From assembly GCF_000384295.1 (NCBI RefSeq), contig NZ_KB913037.1:8755508-8819507 (forward strand): a DNA stretch of 64,000 nt. Direction: 5' to 3'. The DNA comes from Amycolatopsis balhimycina FH 1894. GTDB lineage: Bacteria > Actinomycetota > Actinomycetes > Mycobacteriales > Pseudonocardiaceae. The notes under the pieces were generated by a model. It saw nothing but the letters and a program-made list of their open reading frames with translations. It was not told the DNA's origin and did not search any database. Numbering within the stretch: position 1 is the first letter of the stretch; the number at the start of each line of letters is the position of its first letter. The position numbers and the translations under genes are program-made. Shown here in pieces: positions 25,244-33,108 of this stretch.

Positions 25244-25598
25244 CGGAGTCTACGTCGCCGACACCGGAGCCGACCATAGCAGAGAACGGTCGGCCGTCGC
25301 TGTCGACGAGCAGCGGCGGCGTGGTGGCGTCGAGTGCAACAATGTTGTGGTAGCTGGCCAGTTCGAAGAGCGTGTGGGTCACCTCGCGGATGGTGGTGCG
25401 ATCCGGGTCGGCCTCGACCGACAAGCCCTCGACCCGGATCTCCAATACCCGCTGCTGCGGCAGCACGGTAATCACGGTGCACACGTGCGCCGGGAGTCCG
25501 CCGTCGACGCGCAACTCGGCGATGTCTTCGGCCAGCCGCACGGCGGCGGCCTCCAAGGTGTAGCCGAGGCCGACCCCGGCACGTGCGCCCCACAGCAC
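25212..25598 (-). CDS. Conserved small protein of unknown function
   Basis: 128 aa, GTG start 15 bp after the RAMA-domain gene. The sequence (TLEAAAVRLAEDIAELRVDGGLPAHVCTVITVLPQQRVLEIRV...) suggests an alpha/beta fold with strands in the middle and helix near 85-100 (IREVTHTLFELASYHN). No catalytic motif is visible. It reads in tandem with the RAMA gene and may function with it. Its 3' end overlaps the convergent cell-wall hydrolase gene. Confidence 0.6.
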   Translation of the reverse strand: MLWGARAGVGLGYTLEAAAVRLAEDIAELRVDGGLPAHVCTVITVLPQQRVLEIRVEGLSVEADPDRTTIREVTHTLFELASYHNIVALDATTPPLLVDSDGRPFSAMVGSGVGDVDSVTPQQNRRDA

Positions 25599-25612
25599 GA
25601 GAAGGGGGCGGG

Positions 25613-26497
25613 TTACTTACCGCGCCGTGCGCGGAGTTCCGCGCGAAGGTCGCCCAACGTGCGGCCGTCGGAAACCCGCCGAAATGCGTTCCAGCCGTTC
25701 TGGTGGTTGCCACCCAGCGCGGTGGTGGCACCACACGGGTTGGCGAAGACACGGCCGTCGGCGAGGATGAGGGTGCCGTCGACCCGGATGCGCGCGGTGT
25801 GCCGGACTCCGAGGTTGCGGCGGTTCCAGACCAGTTCCTCGCCCGCTGTGACCAGTCCGGCGTCCAGCAGTTCGGCGATGCCGCCGCGCGCCCACTTGAT
25901 CAGCGACGGCGAGGTCGACGGCGGCGGGGTCTCCGACCAGATGGCGGCCTCGGTGGCGTCGCCGTGCAGCCCCATCACGGCGGCGGCGGTGGGCGCGACG
26001 AGATTCGGCCAGCCGTCGTCGAGCCCGTGCCACTGGCCGACCCGCTGCCAGCGTCCCTGGTATGCCAGCAGCATCTCGACATCGGTGGCGTGGTCACGGG
26101 GCAGCGGGTACGTGGGATCGGCCGGGTGGGTCAGGCGCACGACGAGGTCGCCGTCGTACAAGCTGTCCGCCGGGGGCTGCTCGGCTATCCAGTTGCCCGC
26201 GAACAATGCCACCTCGCCCGCGCGGTCGGGGTCGGCGTCGCCGATGATGTCGACCGCCGTCACGAGCATCGCCCACACGTCGTCGGGGCATCGCATCGGC
26301 GGCGGCGCGAACGCCGGGGCGAGGATCATCGTGTCCGGCGGCAACCCCTCCCACGCCCGCATCGTCGCCTCGTCATGCGGCTGTGACGCCCCGGCGGTCG
26401 CGGTGGTGTCATCGGGCTGGGGATCGGTTCGCGGTGCGTCTACGGCCGCGTCGGCGGCCAGTTCGGGTGGTTCGTGGATGTCGCGGTCGGTCGTCAT
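25613..26497 (-). CDS. RAMA-domain protein (predicted modified-DNA reader)
   Basis: 294 aa. Residues 1-60 are acidic and disordered; 60-195 form a conserved alpha/beta region of unknown role. Residues about 205-294 are a RAMA domain (restriction-enzyme adenine-methylase-associated): GIAELLDAGLVTAGEELVW, RHTARIRVDGTLILADGR, NGWNAFRR, TLGDLRAEL. RAMA domains are predicted to read modified bases. Here the domain is not fused to an endonuclease but to a long N-terminal part shared with the paralogue at 31383-32236. It lies in the mobile element that carries three methyltransferase-fold genes and a DpdA-like gene. Confidence 0.75.
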   Translation of the reverse strand: MTTDRDIHEPPELAADAAVDAPRTDPQPDDTTATAGASQPHDEATMRAWEGLPPDTMILAPAFAPPPMRCPDDVWAMLVTAVDIIGDADPDRAGEVALFAGNWIAEQPPADSLYDGDLVVRLTHPADPTYPLPRDHATDVEMLLAYQGRWQRVGQWHGLDDGWPNLVAPTAAAVMGLHGDATEAAIWSETPPPSTSPSLIKWARGGIAELLDAGLVTAGEELVWNRRNLGVRHTARIRVDGTLILADGRVFANPCGATTALGGNHQNGWNAFRRVSDGRTLGDLRAELRARRGK

Positions 26498-26813
26498 TGT
26501 CTATGCGCCCCTTCGGTTTCCGGGTAGCGGCCGGGTGGCCGACGTGTATGGACGCTTCGTGACCGCGTGGTTGTCAACGGACATGTGCGCCATGGGCGCG
26601 AAGTGGACCCGTGTGGCGCAACGATTCCCAGGTCCGCGCCACCGTCTACACGAGACAGACGTCTTGTTTGCCGAACCCGCTTGACTTCATGGGCCGAAGG
26701 AAGCGTCCATAGTCGTGTAGCCCGAACACACCGGCAGCGCACCGGGGGCCACACCCGCTCCGGCCGGGGCATGACCACCCGACACCGATCATGAACGCGA
26801 ATCGAGGGATGTC
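26498..26813. promoter_or_regulatory. Divergent intergenic region between the RAMA gene and a winged-helix gene
   Basis: 316 bp without a supported gene; short open frames inside have the composition of chance frames. The two flanking genes point away from each other, so promoters for both should lie here. GAGGGATGTC just before 26814 is the likely ribosome site of the right-hand gene. I saw no strong -10/-35 pair or palindrome. Confidence 0.4.
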
Positions 26814-27695
26814 ATGTCCAGCAAGACCCGCACCCGCAAAACCCGCACCACCACCGCCAGCGCGACCGGATCCGCTCCGACGTTGCGGCCGGTTCCCGAG
26901 CAGACCGTCGCCGCGAAGGTCCGCACGGACACCGAAGACAAGCTGTGGGAGGCGTTGCACGCCGCCCCGAACAGCACCGCCGCCGACCTGTCCGCAGCGG
27001 CGAAGATCGGGAAGTCGACCGCGCAGAAGATCTTGGTCAAATGGGCCGCCGACGGCAGCGTCACCCGCACCGCCGGGATCGCCGAGGGCGGGCGGCGTGC
27101 CGCCGACCTGTGGGCGATCGCCGAAGTCGACACCACCCAGGCAGACCCGACCTCGGTGGACACCGCTGCGGCGGAGGACTCCGACACGACCGACACCACG
27201 CAGGCCGAAACGGTCGCCTCGGACGCACCCGACGCCGACGACTCCGCAGTCACGGAGGAAGACCCCGTCGAGCAGGCAGACACCGCAGCCGATGGCGCGC
27301 AGGACCCGGCCGACTCCGACGACGCCGCCCCCGTGGATGCCGAGCCTGTCGTCGCCGAGGTGAACGACCCCACCGCCGCCAACGGCGCGGACGGCGCGAC
27401 GACAGACGGCGACACGACGACGGAGTATGGCGCGGACGCGACGGACGAGAAGAAGGCACGGTTGGCACCCGGTGGGTTGCGGGGGATGGTCGAGGACTAC
27501 CTGCGCGATCACCCCGGCGAGCAGTTCGGTCCCACCGCGATTGCGAACGCGCTGGGCGGGAAGTCCTCAGGCGCGGTGAGCAACGCGCTGGACAAGCTGG
27601 TCGAGGGCGGCGTGGCGGCGAAGACGCAGGACAAGCCGAGGCGGTTCGCGCTCGCCCCGGCAGAGCAGGAAGCGGCTCCCGCGCCGACGAACTAA
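26814..27695 (+). CDS. Two-winged-helix protein with acidic linker
   Basis: 293 aa. The first winged-helix unit is at about 40-105 (EDKLWEALHAAPNSTAADLSAAA...STAQKILVKWAADGSVTR), followed by a 100-residue Asp/Thr/Ala-rich acidic linker. The second unit at about 215-285 (GLRGMVEDYLRDHPGEQFGPTAIANALGGKSSGAVSNALDKLVEGG) is closely related to the protein at 35706-36107. Probably a DNA-binding regulator or nucleoid-type protein of the element. It ends 15 bp before a very long hairpin that separates it from the convergent genes. Confidence 0.7.
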   Translation: MSSKTRTRKTRTTTASATGSAPTLRPVPEQTVAAKVRTDTEDKLWEALHAAPNSTAADLSAAAKIGKSTAQKILVKWAADGSVTRTAGIAEGGRRAADLWAIAEVDTTQADPTSVDTAAAEDSDTTDTTQAETVASDAPDADDSAVTEEDPVEQADTAADGAQDPADSDDAAPVDAEPVVAEVNDPTAANGADGATTDGDTTTEYGADATDEKKARLAPGGLRGMVEDYLRDHPGEQFGPTAIANALGGKSSGAVSNALDKLVEGGVAAKTQDKPRRFALAPAEQEAAPAPTN

Positions 27696-27710
27696 CGCTC
27701 CGACGACATG

Positions 27711-27762
27711 GCGAATGTGGTTGTGTCCCAACGGGCTTCCGTTGGGACACAACCACATTCGC
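27711..27762. terminator. Perfect 24-bp inverted repeat, bidirectional terminator
   Basis: Arms 27711-27734 and 27739-27762 are perfectly complementary over 24 bases with a GCTT loop. The arm reads GCGAATGTGGTTGTGTCCCA then ACGG. It lies between two convergent genes that end 15 bp and 9 bp away. A stem this long and perfect is far beyond a usual rho-independent terminator, and there is no U run. Confidence 0.75.
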
Positions 27763-27771
27763 GTCCGCCCG

Positions 27772-28461
27772 CTATCCGGTCGGCAGATCTCCGGGCAACG
27801 GGGACGGCGCGTGTGCCTGGTCGGCGAGATGCGCCCACCACGAACCGGTGTCCTGGACCGACACGGCAACCCCGAGCGCGACCAGCACCCGCAGCACGTA
27901 GACCTCGATGAACGAGATCTGGTTGCGCACAACCTCGTGCGTTGCCGCGAAATCGCCTGCGTCCAGGGCATCGCTGAACGCTTGGTCGGCGGCGCGGTTG
28001 TCGCGGTCGGCCTCACACAACGCCGTCAGGACGGCATCGGTCGCGACGGCGTGCCCGGCTTCAGCTGCCCACGAGACAGCAGCCTCGGCGATCGCGGTCA
28101 TCGCCCTGGAGTCGGCGACCGCCGCCCGGCCCGCGCTGTCGGGCGGGGCGTTGAGCACCGTGACCCACCGATGCCCGTCGGGGCTGTCGGCCAGCAGCAG
28201 AGCGGTGTCGCTGTCGCCGACGACCGCGATCAGCACGGGCGCGGCCGTGGCCTCGACCAGCTCGGCGGCCCAGCCGGGTATGTCCGGGGATTCCCCCATG
28301 ACAGCGGCGAGCTGCCAGTTGTCGTCGCGGCGGCTGACGAGCTCCGCCTCGTGCGGGGCCAGCATGTCGATCAGCGAGACCTGAGTGCGGGCGAGGATGA
28401 GCGAACCGGTGAAGCCCATGATCGGAACCTTGTCGTTCGGCGTGGTCAGCGCGGTGGCCAC
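27772..28461 (-). CDS. Conserved accessory protein of unknown function
   Basis: 229 aa. The N-terminal half (GFTGSLILARTQVSLIDML...NWQLAAVMGESPDIPGW, APVLIAVVGDSDTALLLADSP) suggests an alpha/beta domain. The C-terminal half is helical (ADQAFSDALDAGDFAATHEVVRN...FIEVYVLRVLVALGV). No catalytic residues can be named. It is the last gene of the leftward accessory block and overlaps the end of the preceding gene by 16 bases. Confidence 0.62.
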   Translation of the reverse strand: MATALTTPNDKVPIMGFTGSLILARTQVSLIDMLAPHEAELVSRRDDNWQLAAVMGESPDIPGWAAELVEATAAPVLIAVVGDSDTALLLADSPDGHRWVTVLNAPPDSAGRAAVADSRAMTAIAEAAVSWAAEAGHAVATDAVLTALCEADRDNRAADQAFSDALDAGDFAATHEVVRNQISFIEVYVLRVLVALGVAVSVQDTGSWWAHLADQAHAPSPLPGDLPTG

Positions 28462-29304
28462 GGGTGCGGTTGATGGGTGCGGTGGGCGGTGACGGCCTGC
28501 GCGGCGACGTCGGCGGCCGACTCCAGCAGCTCACGGGCGTGGTCAGGGTTATTGCCCTCGGCGTAGCGGTCGGCGTCGAGCATGAACCGCAGCGCGGTCA
28601 CCACACGCTCGTGAGCGAACGTCGCATCGGCAGGCAGCACGTGCAGGCCACGAGCCGGGCCGGGCCGCAGCAGGCCGTGCATGACCTCGCGGACGGCTGA
28701 CGCGGCGAGGTCGGCCAGAGGCCAACGCCGGCCCAGCACGTACTCCGCGGCGCCGGCCACGGCGAGGGCGACCTCGCCGCGGTGCGCAAAGGTAGGCCGG
28801 CGGCACCGGCGGCAAGGTGGCTCTGATCGGGATCGGCAGGCCCCGGAAGCCGGTGTAGGTGAAAGTCGCGGTCTTCGGCGTGGTGTCACCGAACACGGGC
28901 AGCGCAGCGTCCGGACCGGTGGCGACCCCGGCACCGCCGTCGGGGCGGCGCGGGTCGGGCCGGAACCACGGACCGCCGTGGGCGGACACCAGCACCTGCC
29001 CGTCGGCGAGGGCGTAGGCGTACCAGCCGCTGCTGGTAGTGGCCAGCCACGGCCAATCCGCCTTCCCGTCCGGGCCAGGTACGGCGACGAACCCGACCTC
29101 GGCGGCCCGCTGGCGCACGAGCAGTGCGGCGACGGCCATCGCGAAGCCGTTCCGATCGGTGGCGGAGAGTACGGCGGTCGTCTCGGCGTCGCCCGCCGTG
29201 CCGAGACGAGCCAGCTCGGCCGGGCCGCCGACGTCGGCCAGTGAGCCCAGCCAGCGGGCGTTCGGTCCGGTTCCGACGTAGAAGTCGGCGTGGTCACGGG
29301 GCAT
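28446..29304 (-). CDS. DFY/WLGSL-signature accessory protein, frame broken near 28795
   Basis: The first 170 codons from the ATG at 29304 read sensibly (ADFYVGTGPNARWLGSLADVG, RNGFAMAVAALLVRQ, GWYAYALADGQVLVSAHGGPWF, IPIRATLPPVPPA). They then become Arg-rich nonsense, while the neighbouring frame supplies a normal continuation (TFAHRGEVALAVAGAAEYVLGRRW, REVMHGLLRPG, ERVVTALRFMLDADRYAEG) to a stop at 28446. A one-base break near 28790-28800 explains both. The intact protein would be about 285 aa. The N-terminal signature DFYxGxGPxAxWLGSL is shared with 30057-30395; function unknown. Confidence 0.6.
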
Positions 29305-29337
29305 GCTGGTTACCTCCGGGCGGTAGCGCGGCCGAGG

Positions 29338-29676
29338 TCAGTCGGCCTTCACCCAGACGCACCGCGCGGGATCCCAGGTCGCCTCGGTGTAAAGGCGGTT
29401 GAGGTCGGGAAGACCAGGGCCGATCATCCAGCCGAGTTGCTCGCAGTCGACCAAGCCGGGCCACCACCCGGTCCAGACGTCTCGGCCGCAGTCATGGTCG
29501 AGGTCGCACATCAGCCGCTGCAGCCCGGTCACCAGGCACCGCGCGACGTCACACCCGCCGTCGTACTCGTCGTATTCGTGTGGCTCGCCGACGGCGACGG
29601 CGCAGTCCGGACAGGTCGCCTCGAAGTCCAGGAGGCGGACCTGATTGCTCTGAGCGTTTTCGTTGTTGTCGTTCAT
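29338..29676 (-). CDS. Small Cys-rich (zinc-binding?) accessory protein
   Basis: 112 aa from an ATG at 29676 with AGGAGG 5 bases upstream, an excellent start; the frame further upstream looks random. The N-terminus has CPDCAVAVGEPHEYDEYDGG then CDVARC, a likely Cys/His metal site of a kind common in actinophage and mobile-element proteins. The C-terminal part has many Trp (DVWTGWWPGLVDCEQLGW). No known function. Confidence 0.7.
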   Translation of the reverse strand: MNDNNENAQSNQVRLLDFEATCPDCAVAVGEPHEYDEYDGGCDVARCLVTGLQRLMCDLDHDCGRDVWTGWWPGLVDCEQLGWMIGPGLPDLNRLYTEATWDPARCVWVKAD

Positions 29677-29699
29677 CGCGCCTCCTGTGTCCGACGGGT

Positions 29700-30008
29700 T
29701 CATCGTCGGGCTCGTCCCAGAAGTTCGTTCCATGCTTTGGCCTCGTGCGACGCGTTCATCCGGATGGACTTCCACGCCGGGTTCGTCTCGGCGATCGCGA
29801 GCTCGGTGACCAGTGACGACCCCTGGGTCATGACCTCGGCGATCCGCAGGTGCATCGACGCGGAGTCCATCGCTCGCCGGTACTCGTCCGGGTCGGAGGC
29901 GTAAAGTCGCTGTGCGTTCGCAAACTCGTCTTCGGCGGCGGCGCAGTGATCGGCGGCGGACATGGCCTGCCTCGTGATGGACGGTGTTGTTGTGACGGCC
30001 TCCGACAT
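29700..30008 (-). CDS. Small helical accessory protein
   Basis: 102 aa, ATG with AGGAG 6-8 bases upstream. Almost entirely helical: SAADHCAAAEDEFANAQRLYASDPDEYRRAMDSASMHLRIAEVMTQ, then a basic end. Size and charge pattern suggest a small partner or DNA/RNA-associated protein. Not recognised. Confidence 0.6.
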   Translation of the reverse strand: MSEAVTTTPSITRQAMSAADHCAAAEDEFANAQRLYASDPDEYRRAMDSASMHLRIAEVMTQGSSLVTELAIAETNPAWKSIRMNASHEAKAWNELLGRARR

Positions 30009-30056
30009 CGTGAACTCCTGTTGTTCTAGTAGGGAATGGGATCGGTTACGTCGGTC

Positions 30057-30395
30057 TTACTGCGACACTCTCTGTTGGACACGCAGCCACGCGCGCCCGG
30101 TCGTGATCCACACCCGACCGTGGGCGAACGTGAACACCCAGTCCGTGTCGTGGCTGTCGGGCCACAACCACGGCCAGCCGTTGCGTGGGTGGTAGCCGTG
30201 CCCGTGGTCCTCATCGGCCCACACGTCGAGCAGGTCGGTCACGGCGTCGGCGTAGGTGAGCGGGTCGGTTGCGTCCAGTAGCAGCCGTCCACATGCGATG
30301 GTGCGCACCGTGGCGGGGTCGGCGTCGCCTTGGAGTGAACCGAGCCAGACGGCGTGCGGTCCGCGCCCGTCGTAGAAGTCGGCGGTGGTGGTCAC
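30057..30395 (-). CDS. DFY/WLGSL-signature accessory protein (short paralogue)
   Basis: 112 aa. It opens MTTTADFYDGRGPHAVWLGSLQGDADP, the same signature as the gene ending at 28446, then YADAVTDLLDVWADEDHGHG, PRNGWPWLWPDSHDTDW and GRVWITTGRAWL. It corresponds to the N-terminal half of the longer paralogue. Function unknown; duplication within the element suggests the fold is useful to it. Confidence 0.65.
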   Translation of the reverse strand: MTTTADFYDGRGPHAVWLGSLQGDADPATVRTIACGRLLLDATDPLTYADAVTDLLDVWADEDHGHGYHPRNGWPWLWPDSHDTDWVFTFAHGRVWITTGRAWLRVQQRVSQ

Positions 30396-30398
30396 CGG

Positions 30399-30743
30399 TC
30401 ACCTCTGCGGCGGGCGGATCGCGTCGCGGAGTCGCTGTTCGACCTCGAAGCTGTCGCGGGCGGTCAGAATGGTGGTCAGCACGAGGACGGCGTCACCTTC
30501 GGAGACCGGGTTCACGGGTTGGCCGTCGAGGGTAAGAGGACGGCCGAGGGCGGTCACGATGTGCCAGTCGGACTGGCGGACGCGGTCGGCGCAGTAGTAG
30601 CTGCCGACGAGTGCCCCGTCGCGGGTGACGGTGCCGTACAAGGTTTGTTGTGCGTCGGCGGGGTCGGCGACGATCGCGGTCACCTCGCAGCCGTTCTCCG
30701 TGAAGCGACGGATGACGGTCTCGGGAACTTCATACGGTGTCAT
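30399..30743 (-). CDS. Conserved accessory protein of unknown function
   Basis: 114 aa, starts MTPYEVPETVIRRFTENGCEVTAIVADPADAQQTLYGTV and ends IRPPQR only 3 bp before the next gene. Beta-rich middle (GTVTRDGALVGSYYCADRVRQSDWHIVTALG). No motif recognised. Upstream AGGAGATCACC gives a good ribosome site. Confidence 0.62.
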   Translation of the reverse strand: MTPYEVPETVIRRFTENGCEVTAIVADPADAQQTLYGTVTRDGALVGSYYCADRVRQSDWHIVTALGRPLTLDGQPVNPVSEGDAVLVLTTILTARDSFEVEQRLRDAIRPPQR

Positions 30744-30770
30744 GGTGATCTCCTGTGGGTGGGGTGTTTC

Positions 30771-31349
30771 CTATACCCGGCTCGGAAGGTCGAAGTAGCA
30801 TTCGTCGTCGCAGTCCTGACCGCCTTTGCTTGCTACGAAAGGGCATTCGTCGCGGTGGGCTTTGGTGAAGGTGACGCTGCCGTCGGGGTGCTCGAAGATG
30901 TGCAGCGTTCCGCCGTTGTTGGTTGCCCAGGTGATGTCGTTCGGGTCGATGCGGCATTCGGCGTTGTAGCCGCTGCTGGTGGCCAGCAACGCGCTCACCG
31001 CCCGGTAGAGGTGGGGTGACAAGGTCACCGTGGGCGGCGGTGCGGCGAGAATCTCGGCGGCGCGATGTAGGAGCTGCTCGGCGAGCGGGCCGAGGACGGC
31101 GGAGGCGTTGACGTCCATGCTCGGGGGTGGCGTGTCGTGCCACCAGTTGTTGAGGTCGTCGGCGACGAGGGTGGACCAGTCCGTCTGGTCGGTGAGCACC
31201 TCGGCGACGGCACCGCTGTGGTTGAGGTAGACGCCGCGCTCGAGGCGGGCGCGGACGGTGCGCCCGGCGATCTCGACGACGCGGGTGTAGTGGTAGCGGG
31301 TCGAGGTGGCTCCGGCGTCCTGGTCGCGTTCGATGGTTGAGGCGGTCAT
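30771..31349 (-). CDS. Conserved accessory protein with C-terminal Cys cluster
   Basis: 192 aa. The N-terminal part (YHYTRVVEIAGRTVRARLERGVYLNHSGAVAEVL) is beta-rich, followed by helices around 95-135. The end carries HRDECPFVASKGGQDCDDECYF, three Cys and one His spaced like a small metal site. ATG at 31349 preceded by GGAGACCGCC. Unknown function; lies in line with the other leftward accessory genes. Confidence 0.62.
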   Translation of the reverse strand: MTASTIERDQDAGATSTRYHYTRVVEIAGRTVRARLERGVYLNHSGAVAEVLTDQTDWSTLVADDLNNWWHDTPPPSMDVNASAVLGPLAEQLLHRAAEILAAPPPTVTLSPHLYRAVSALLATSSGYNAECRIDPNDITWATNNGGTLHIFEHPDGSVTFTKAHRDECPFVASKGGQDCDDECYFDLPSRV

Positions 31350-31382
31350 GGCGGTCTCCGTCGTGTCGTGGGTTTGCCGGGG

Positions 31383-32236
31383 TCAGTGGTCGGCGAGTGC
31401 GGTGCGCAGTTCGGACAGGGGGCGGTCGTCGCGGGCACGTCGCCAGAGGTGCCAGCCGTTGACCGTGTAGCCCGCGAGACTGGTCGCGAGCGCGGTGACG
31501 GTGGAGACGGCGAACTCGTGCGGTCCGCCGTCGTGCAGGACACCGCCCTGCCGGACGGTGGCGGTGTGCCCGTTCCACACCAGCTGCTCGCCCCCTTCGA
31601 CGAGTCCGGCCTCGATCAGCTCGGCGAGGGCATCCGGGTGGCGCGCGAAGGCGCCGCCGGCGAGGCCCGCCCGCGGGACTCGCCGGCGAGTCCGGCAGTA
31701 AGCAGTCCTGGAGGCAAGGCGGCGGCGATCGGCCCGGTCAGCGTCGCCCACTGGGCGTCCTTGAAGGCGATGTCGGCGAGGTAGCGCATGTGCACGAGTG
31801 CTGACATCGCCACCTCGTGCGGCCAGCGTGTGCCCATCGCCTGCCACGTGCGGACCGTGGTCCACCCGCTCTGGGTGGCGGCTACGACCTCGACGTCGGC
31901 CACGGCGGGGTCGTCATCGGCGGGTGCGAGCAGGCGCACCACGACGTCCCCGGTGTGCAGGGCGGAGGGCGGTGGTGCGGGCAGCCACACCCCCGCGAGC
32001 AGGTCGGTGGTGTCGGTGAGAGCGGGGTCGGGGGCGGGCGCGTCCCCGGTCAGCCGAACCGGGGCTCCGGCGGCGTCGGTGGTCCGTACCGCCACCACGA
32101 CCAGCCCCCACGCCCCGTCGGGTGGGCGTAGCGGCACGGCGCGGGGTGGTGCGGGGGCGACCAGCACCGACTCGGCCGGAAGGGCGGCACAGGCGTGGTT
32201 GGTCGGAGTGGTGGTGCCGTGGGCGTTGCTGGTCAC
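31383..32236 (-). CDS. Second RAMA-domain protein, frame broken near 31670
   Basis: From the ATG at 32236 about 190 codons read well (HACAALPAESVLVAPAPPRAVPLRP, HTGDVVVRLLAPADDDP, WTTVRTWQAMGTRWP, FKDAQWATLTGPIAAALPPG). They then turn into an Arg/Pro run. The next frame gives the rest: HPDALAELIEAGLVEGGEQLVW, GPHEFAVSTVTALATSLAGYTVNGWHLWRR, LSELRTALADH, a clear RAMA domain ending at 31383. The whole aligns with the intact paralogue at 25613-26497, so one base is missing or extra near 31660-31680. As it stands the reader domain would not be made in frame. Confidence 0.65.
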
Positions 32237-32299
32237 GACGTGACCTCCTTCGGTGCGGGTTCCGGCGGACGTGCCGAGGCGGTTGTCGGCTCGAGGCCG

Positions 32300-32812
32300 C
32301 TAGCCGTTCACAGCGGGTAAACCGAGGACACAGCCCGGTTGGTGGATCGACTCGTCGCGAGCCTCGTCGGCGATCGGGCTGTCGCCGTCGGGGTCGAGGT
32401 ACTCGCCAAGGTCGCCCAAGGTGGCGATGCGGGTGACCGGGACCTCGGCGTCACAACCGGGGCAACGGTCGAGGAGCAGCCAGCCGTCGCCGGGGGCGGT
32501 GAAGTCCGGGATGAACCGCCACGCGCGCTCGGTCACCGGGTCGGTGACGGTGATCAGGTCACCAGGAACCGGTCCGGTGCGGGTGCGATAGGTGCGGCGC
32601 GGGTCATCGGTGACGAGCACGCCGTCCACACCGACCTGCAGGGCGGCGGCGATGGTGCGGGCGACACGGGCGCGGCGTGCCCACCGGTTCCACTGGTCGG
32701 GGTCGTCGTGGCGGTGGTGGAATCCGTCGGGGTCGGCGGCGCGGTGGGCGTGTGCGGCGTGCATGGCACGCTCGGCCAGCGCGGTGGCGATTCTGGGCGC
32801 GGTGGTGGTCAT
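32300..32812 (-). CDS. Accessory protein with Cys pairs, coupled to upstream gene
   Basis: 170 aa from the ATG overlapping the upstream stop (TGATG). Helical start (RIATALAERAMHAAHAHRAADPDGFHH...WARRARVARTIAAALQVG). A central beta-rich part follows (GDLITVTDPVTERAWRFIPDF), then DRCPGCDAEVPVTRI and a later HQPGC that could complete a zinc site. Unknown function; conserved-looking composition. Confidence 0.65.
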   Translation of the reverse strand: MTTTAPRIATALAERAMHAAHAHRAADPDGFHHRHDDPDQWNRWARRARVARTIAAALQVGVDGVLVTDDPRRTYRTRTGPVPGDLITVTDPVTERAWRFIPDFTAPGDGWLLLDRCPGCDAEVPVTRIATLGDLGEYLDPDGDSPIADEARDESIHQPGCVLGLPAVNG

Positions 32813-33075
32813 CACGACCACCCCAGGGCGTTGGCGGCGAGTGCGGGCAGGTACCCGACCTGGTGGCCCGCGCCGAGCCACACCACGGGCGGGTCGGTGC
32901 GTGTGGGGCCTTCGTACTCGGCGTCGTCCGGGGTGCACGCAACCCGCGCGAGGAGGTTCTCCAGCGGGTAGCCGGGTTGCGTGGCAAGGCGTACCGGAGT
33001 GGTCGGGTCGTACTGTTCGAGCGCAGCGACCAGTTCACCGACCGTCGCGATGGTGTTGTCGTACAACGTGATCAC
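32812..33075 (-). CDS. Small accessory protein
   Basis: 87 aa: MITLYDNTIATVGELVAALEQYDPTTPVRLATQPGYPLENLL..., a pattern common in small actinobacterial mobile-element proteins where a helix precedes a strand-turn (TPVRLATQPGYP). ATG with GAGGTGATC upstream; translationally coupled to the following gene. Function unknown. Confidence 0.65.
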   Translation of the reverse strand: MITLYDNTIATVGELVAALEQYDPTTPVRLATQPGYPLENLLARVACTPDDAEYEGPTRTDPPVVWLGAGHQVGYLPALAANALGWS

Positions 33076-33108
33076 CTCTCGGTGTTGGTGTGGGTGTTGG
33101 TTGGTCGG

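Noticed and set aside
25197..26684. 495-codon rightward frame opposite the RAMA gene
   Set aside because: Antisense shadow of the RAMA-domain gene; no domain features.
27711..27762. Possible ncRNA or transposon end at the long hairpin
   Set aside because: No partner repeat or promoter seen in the window; its place between convergent genes fits a terminator.
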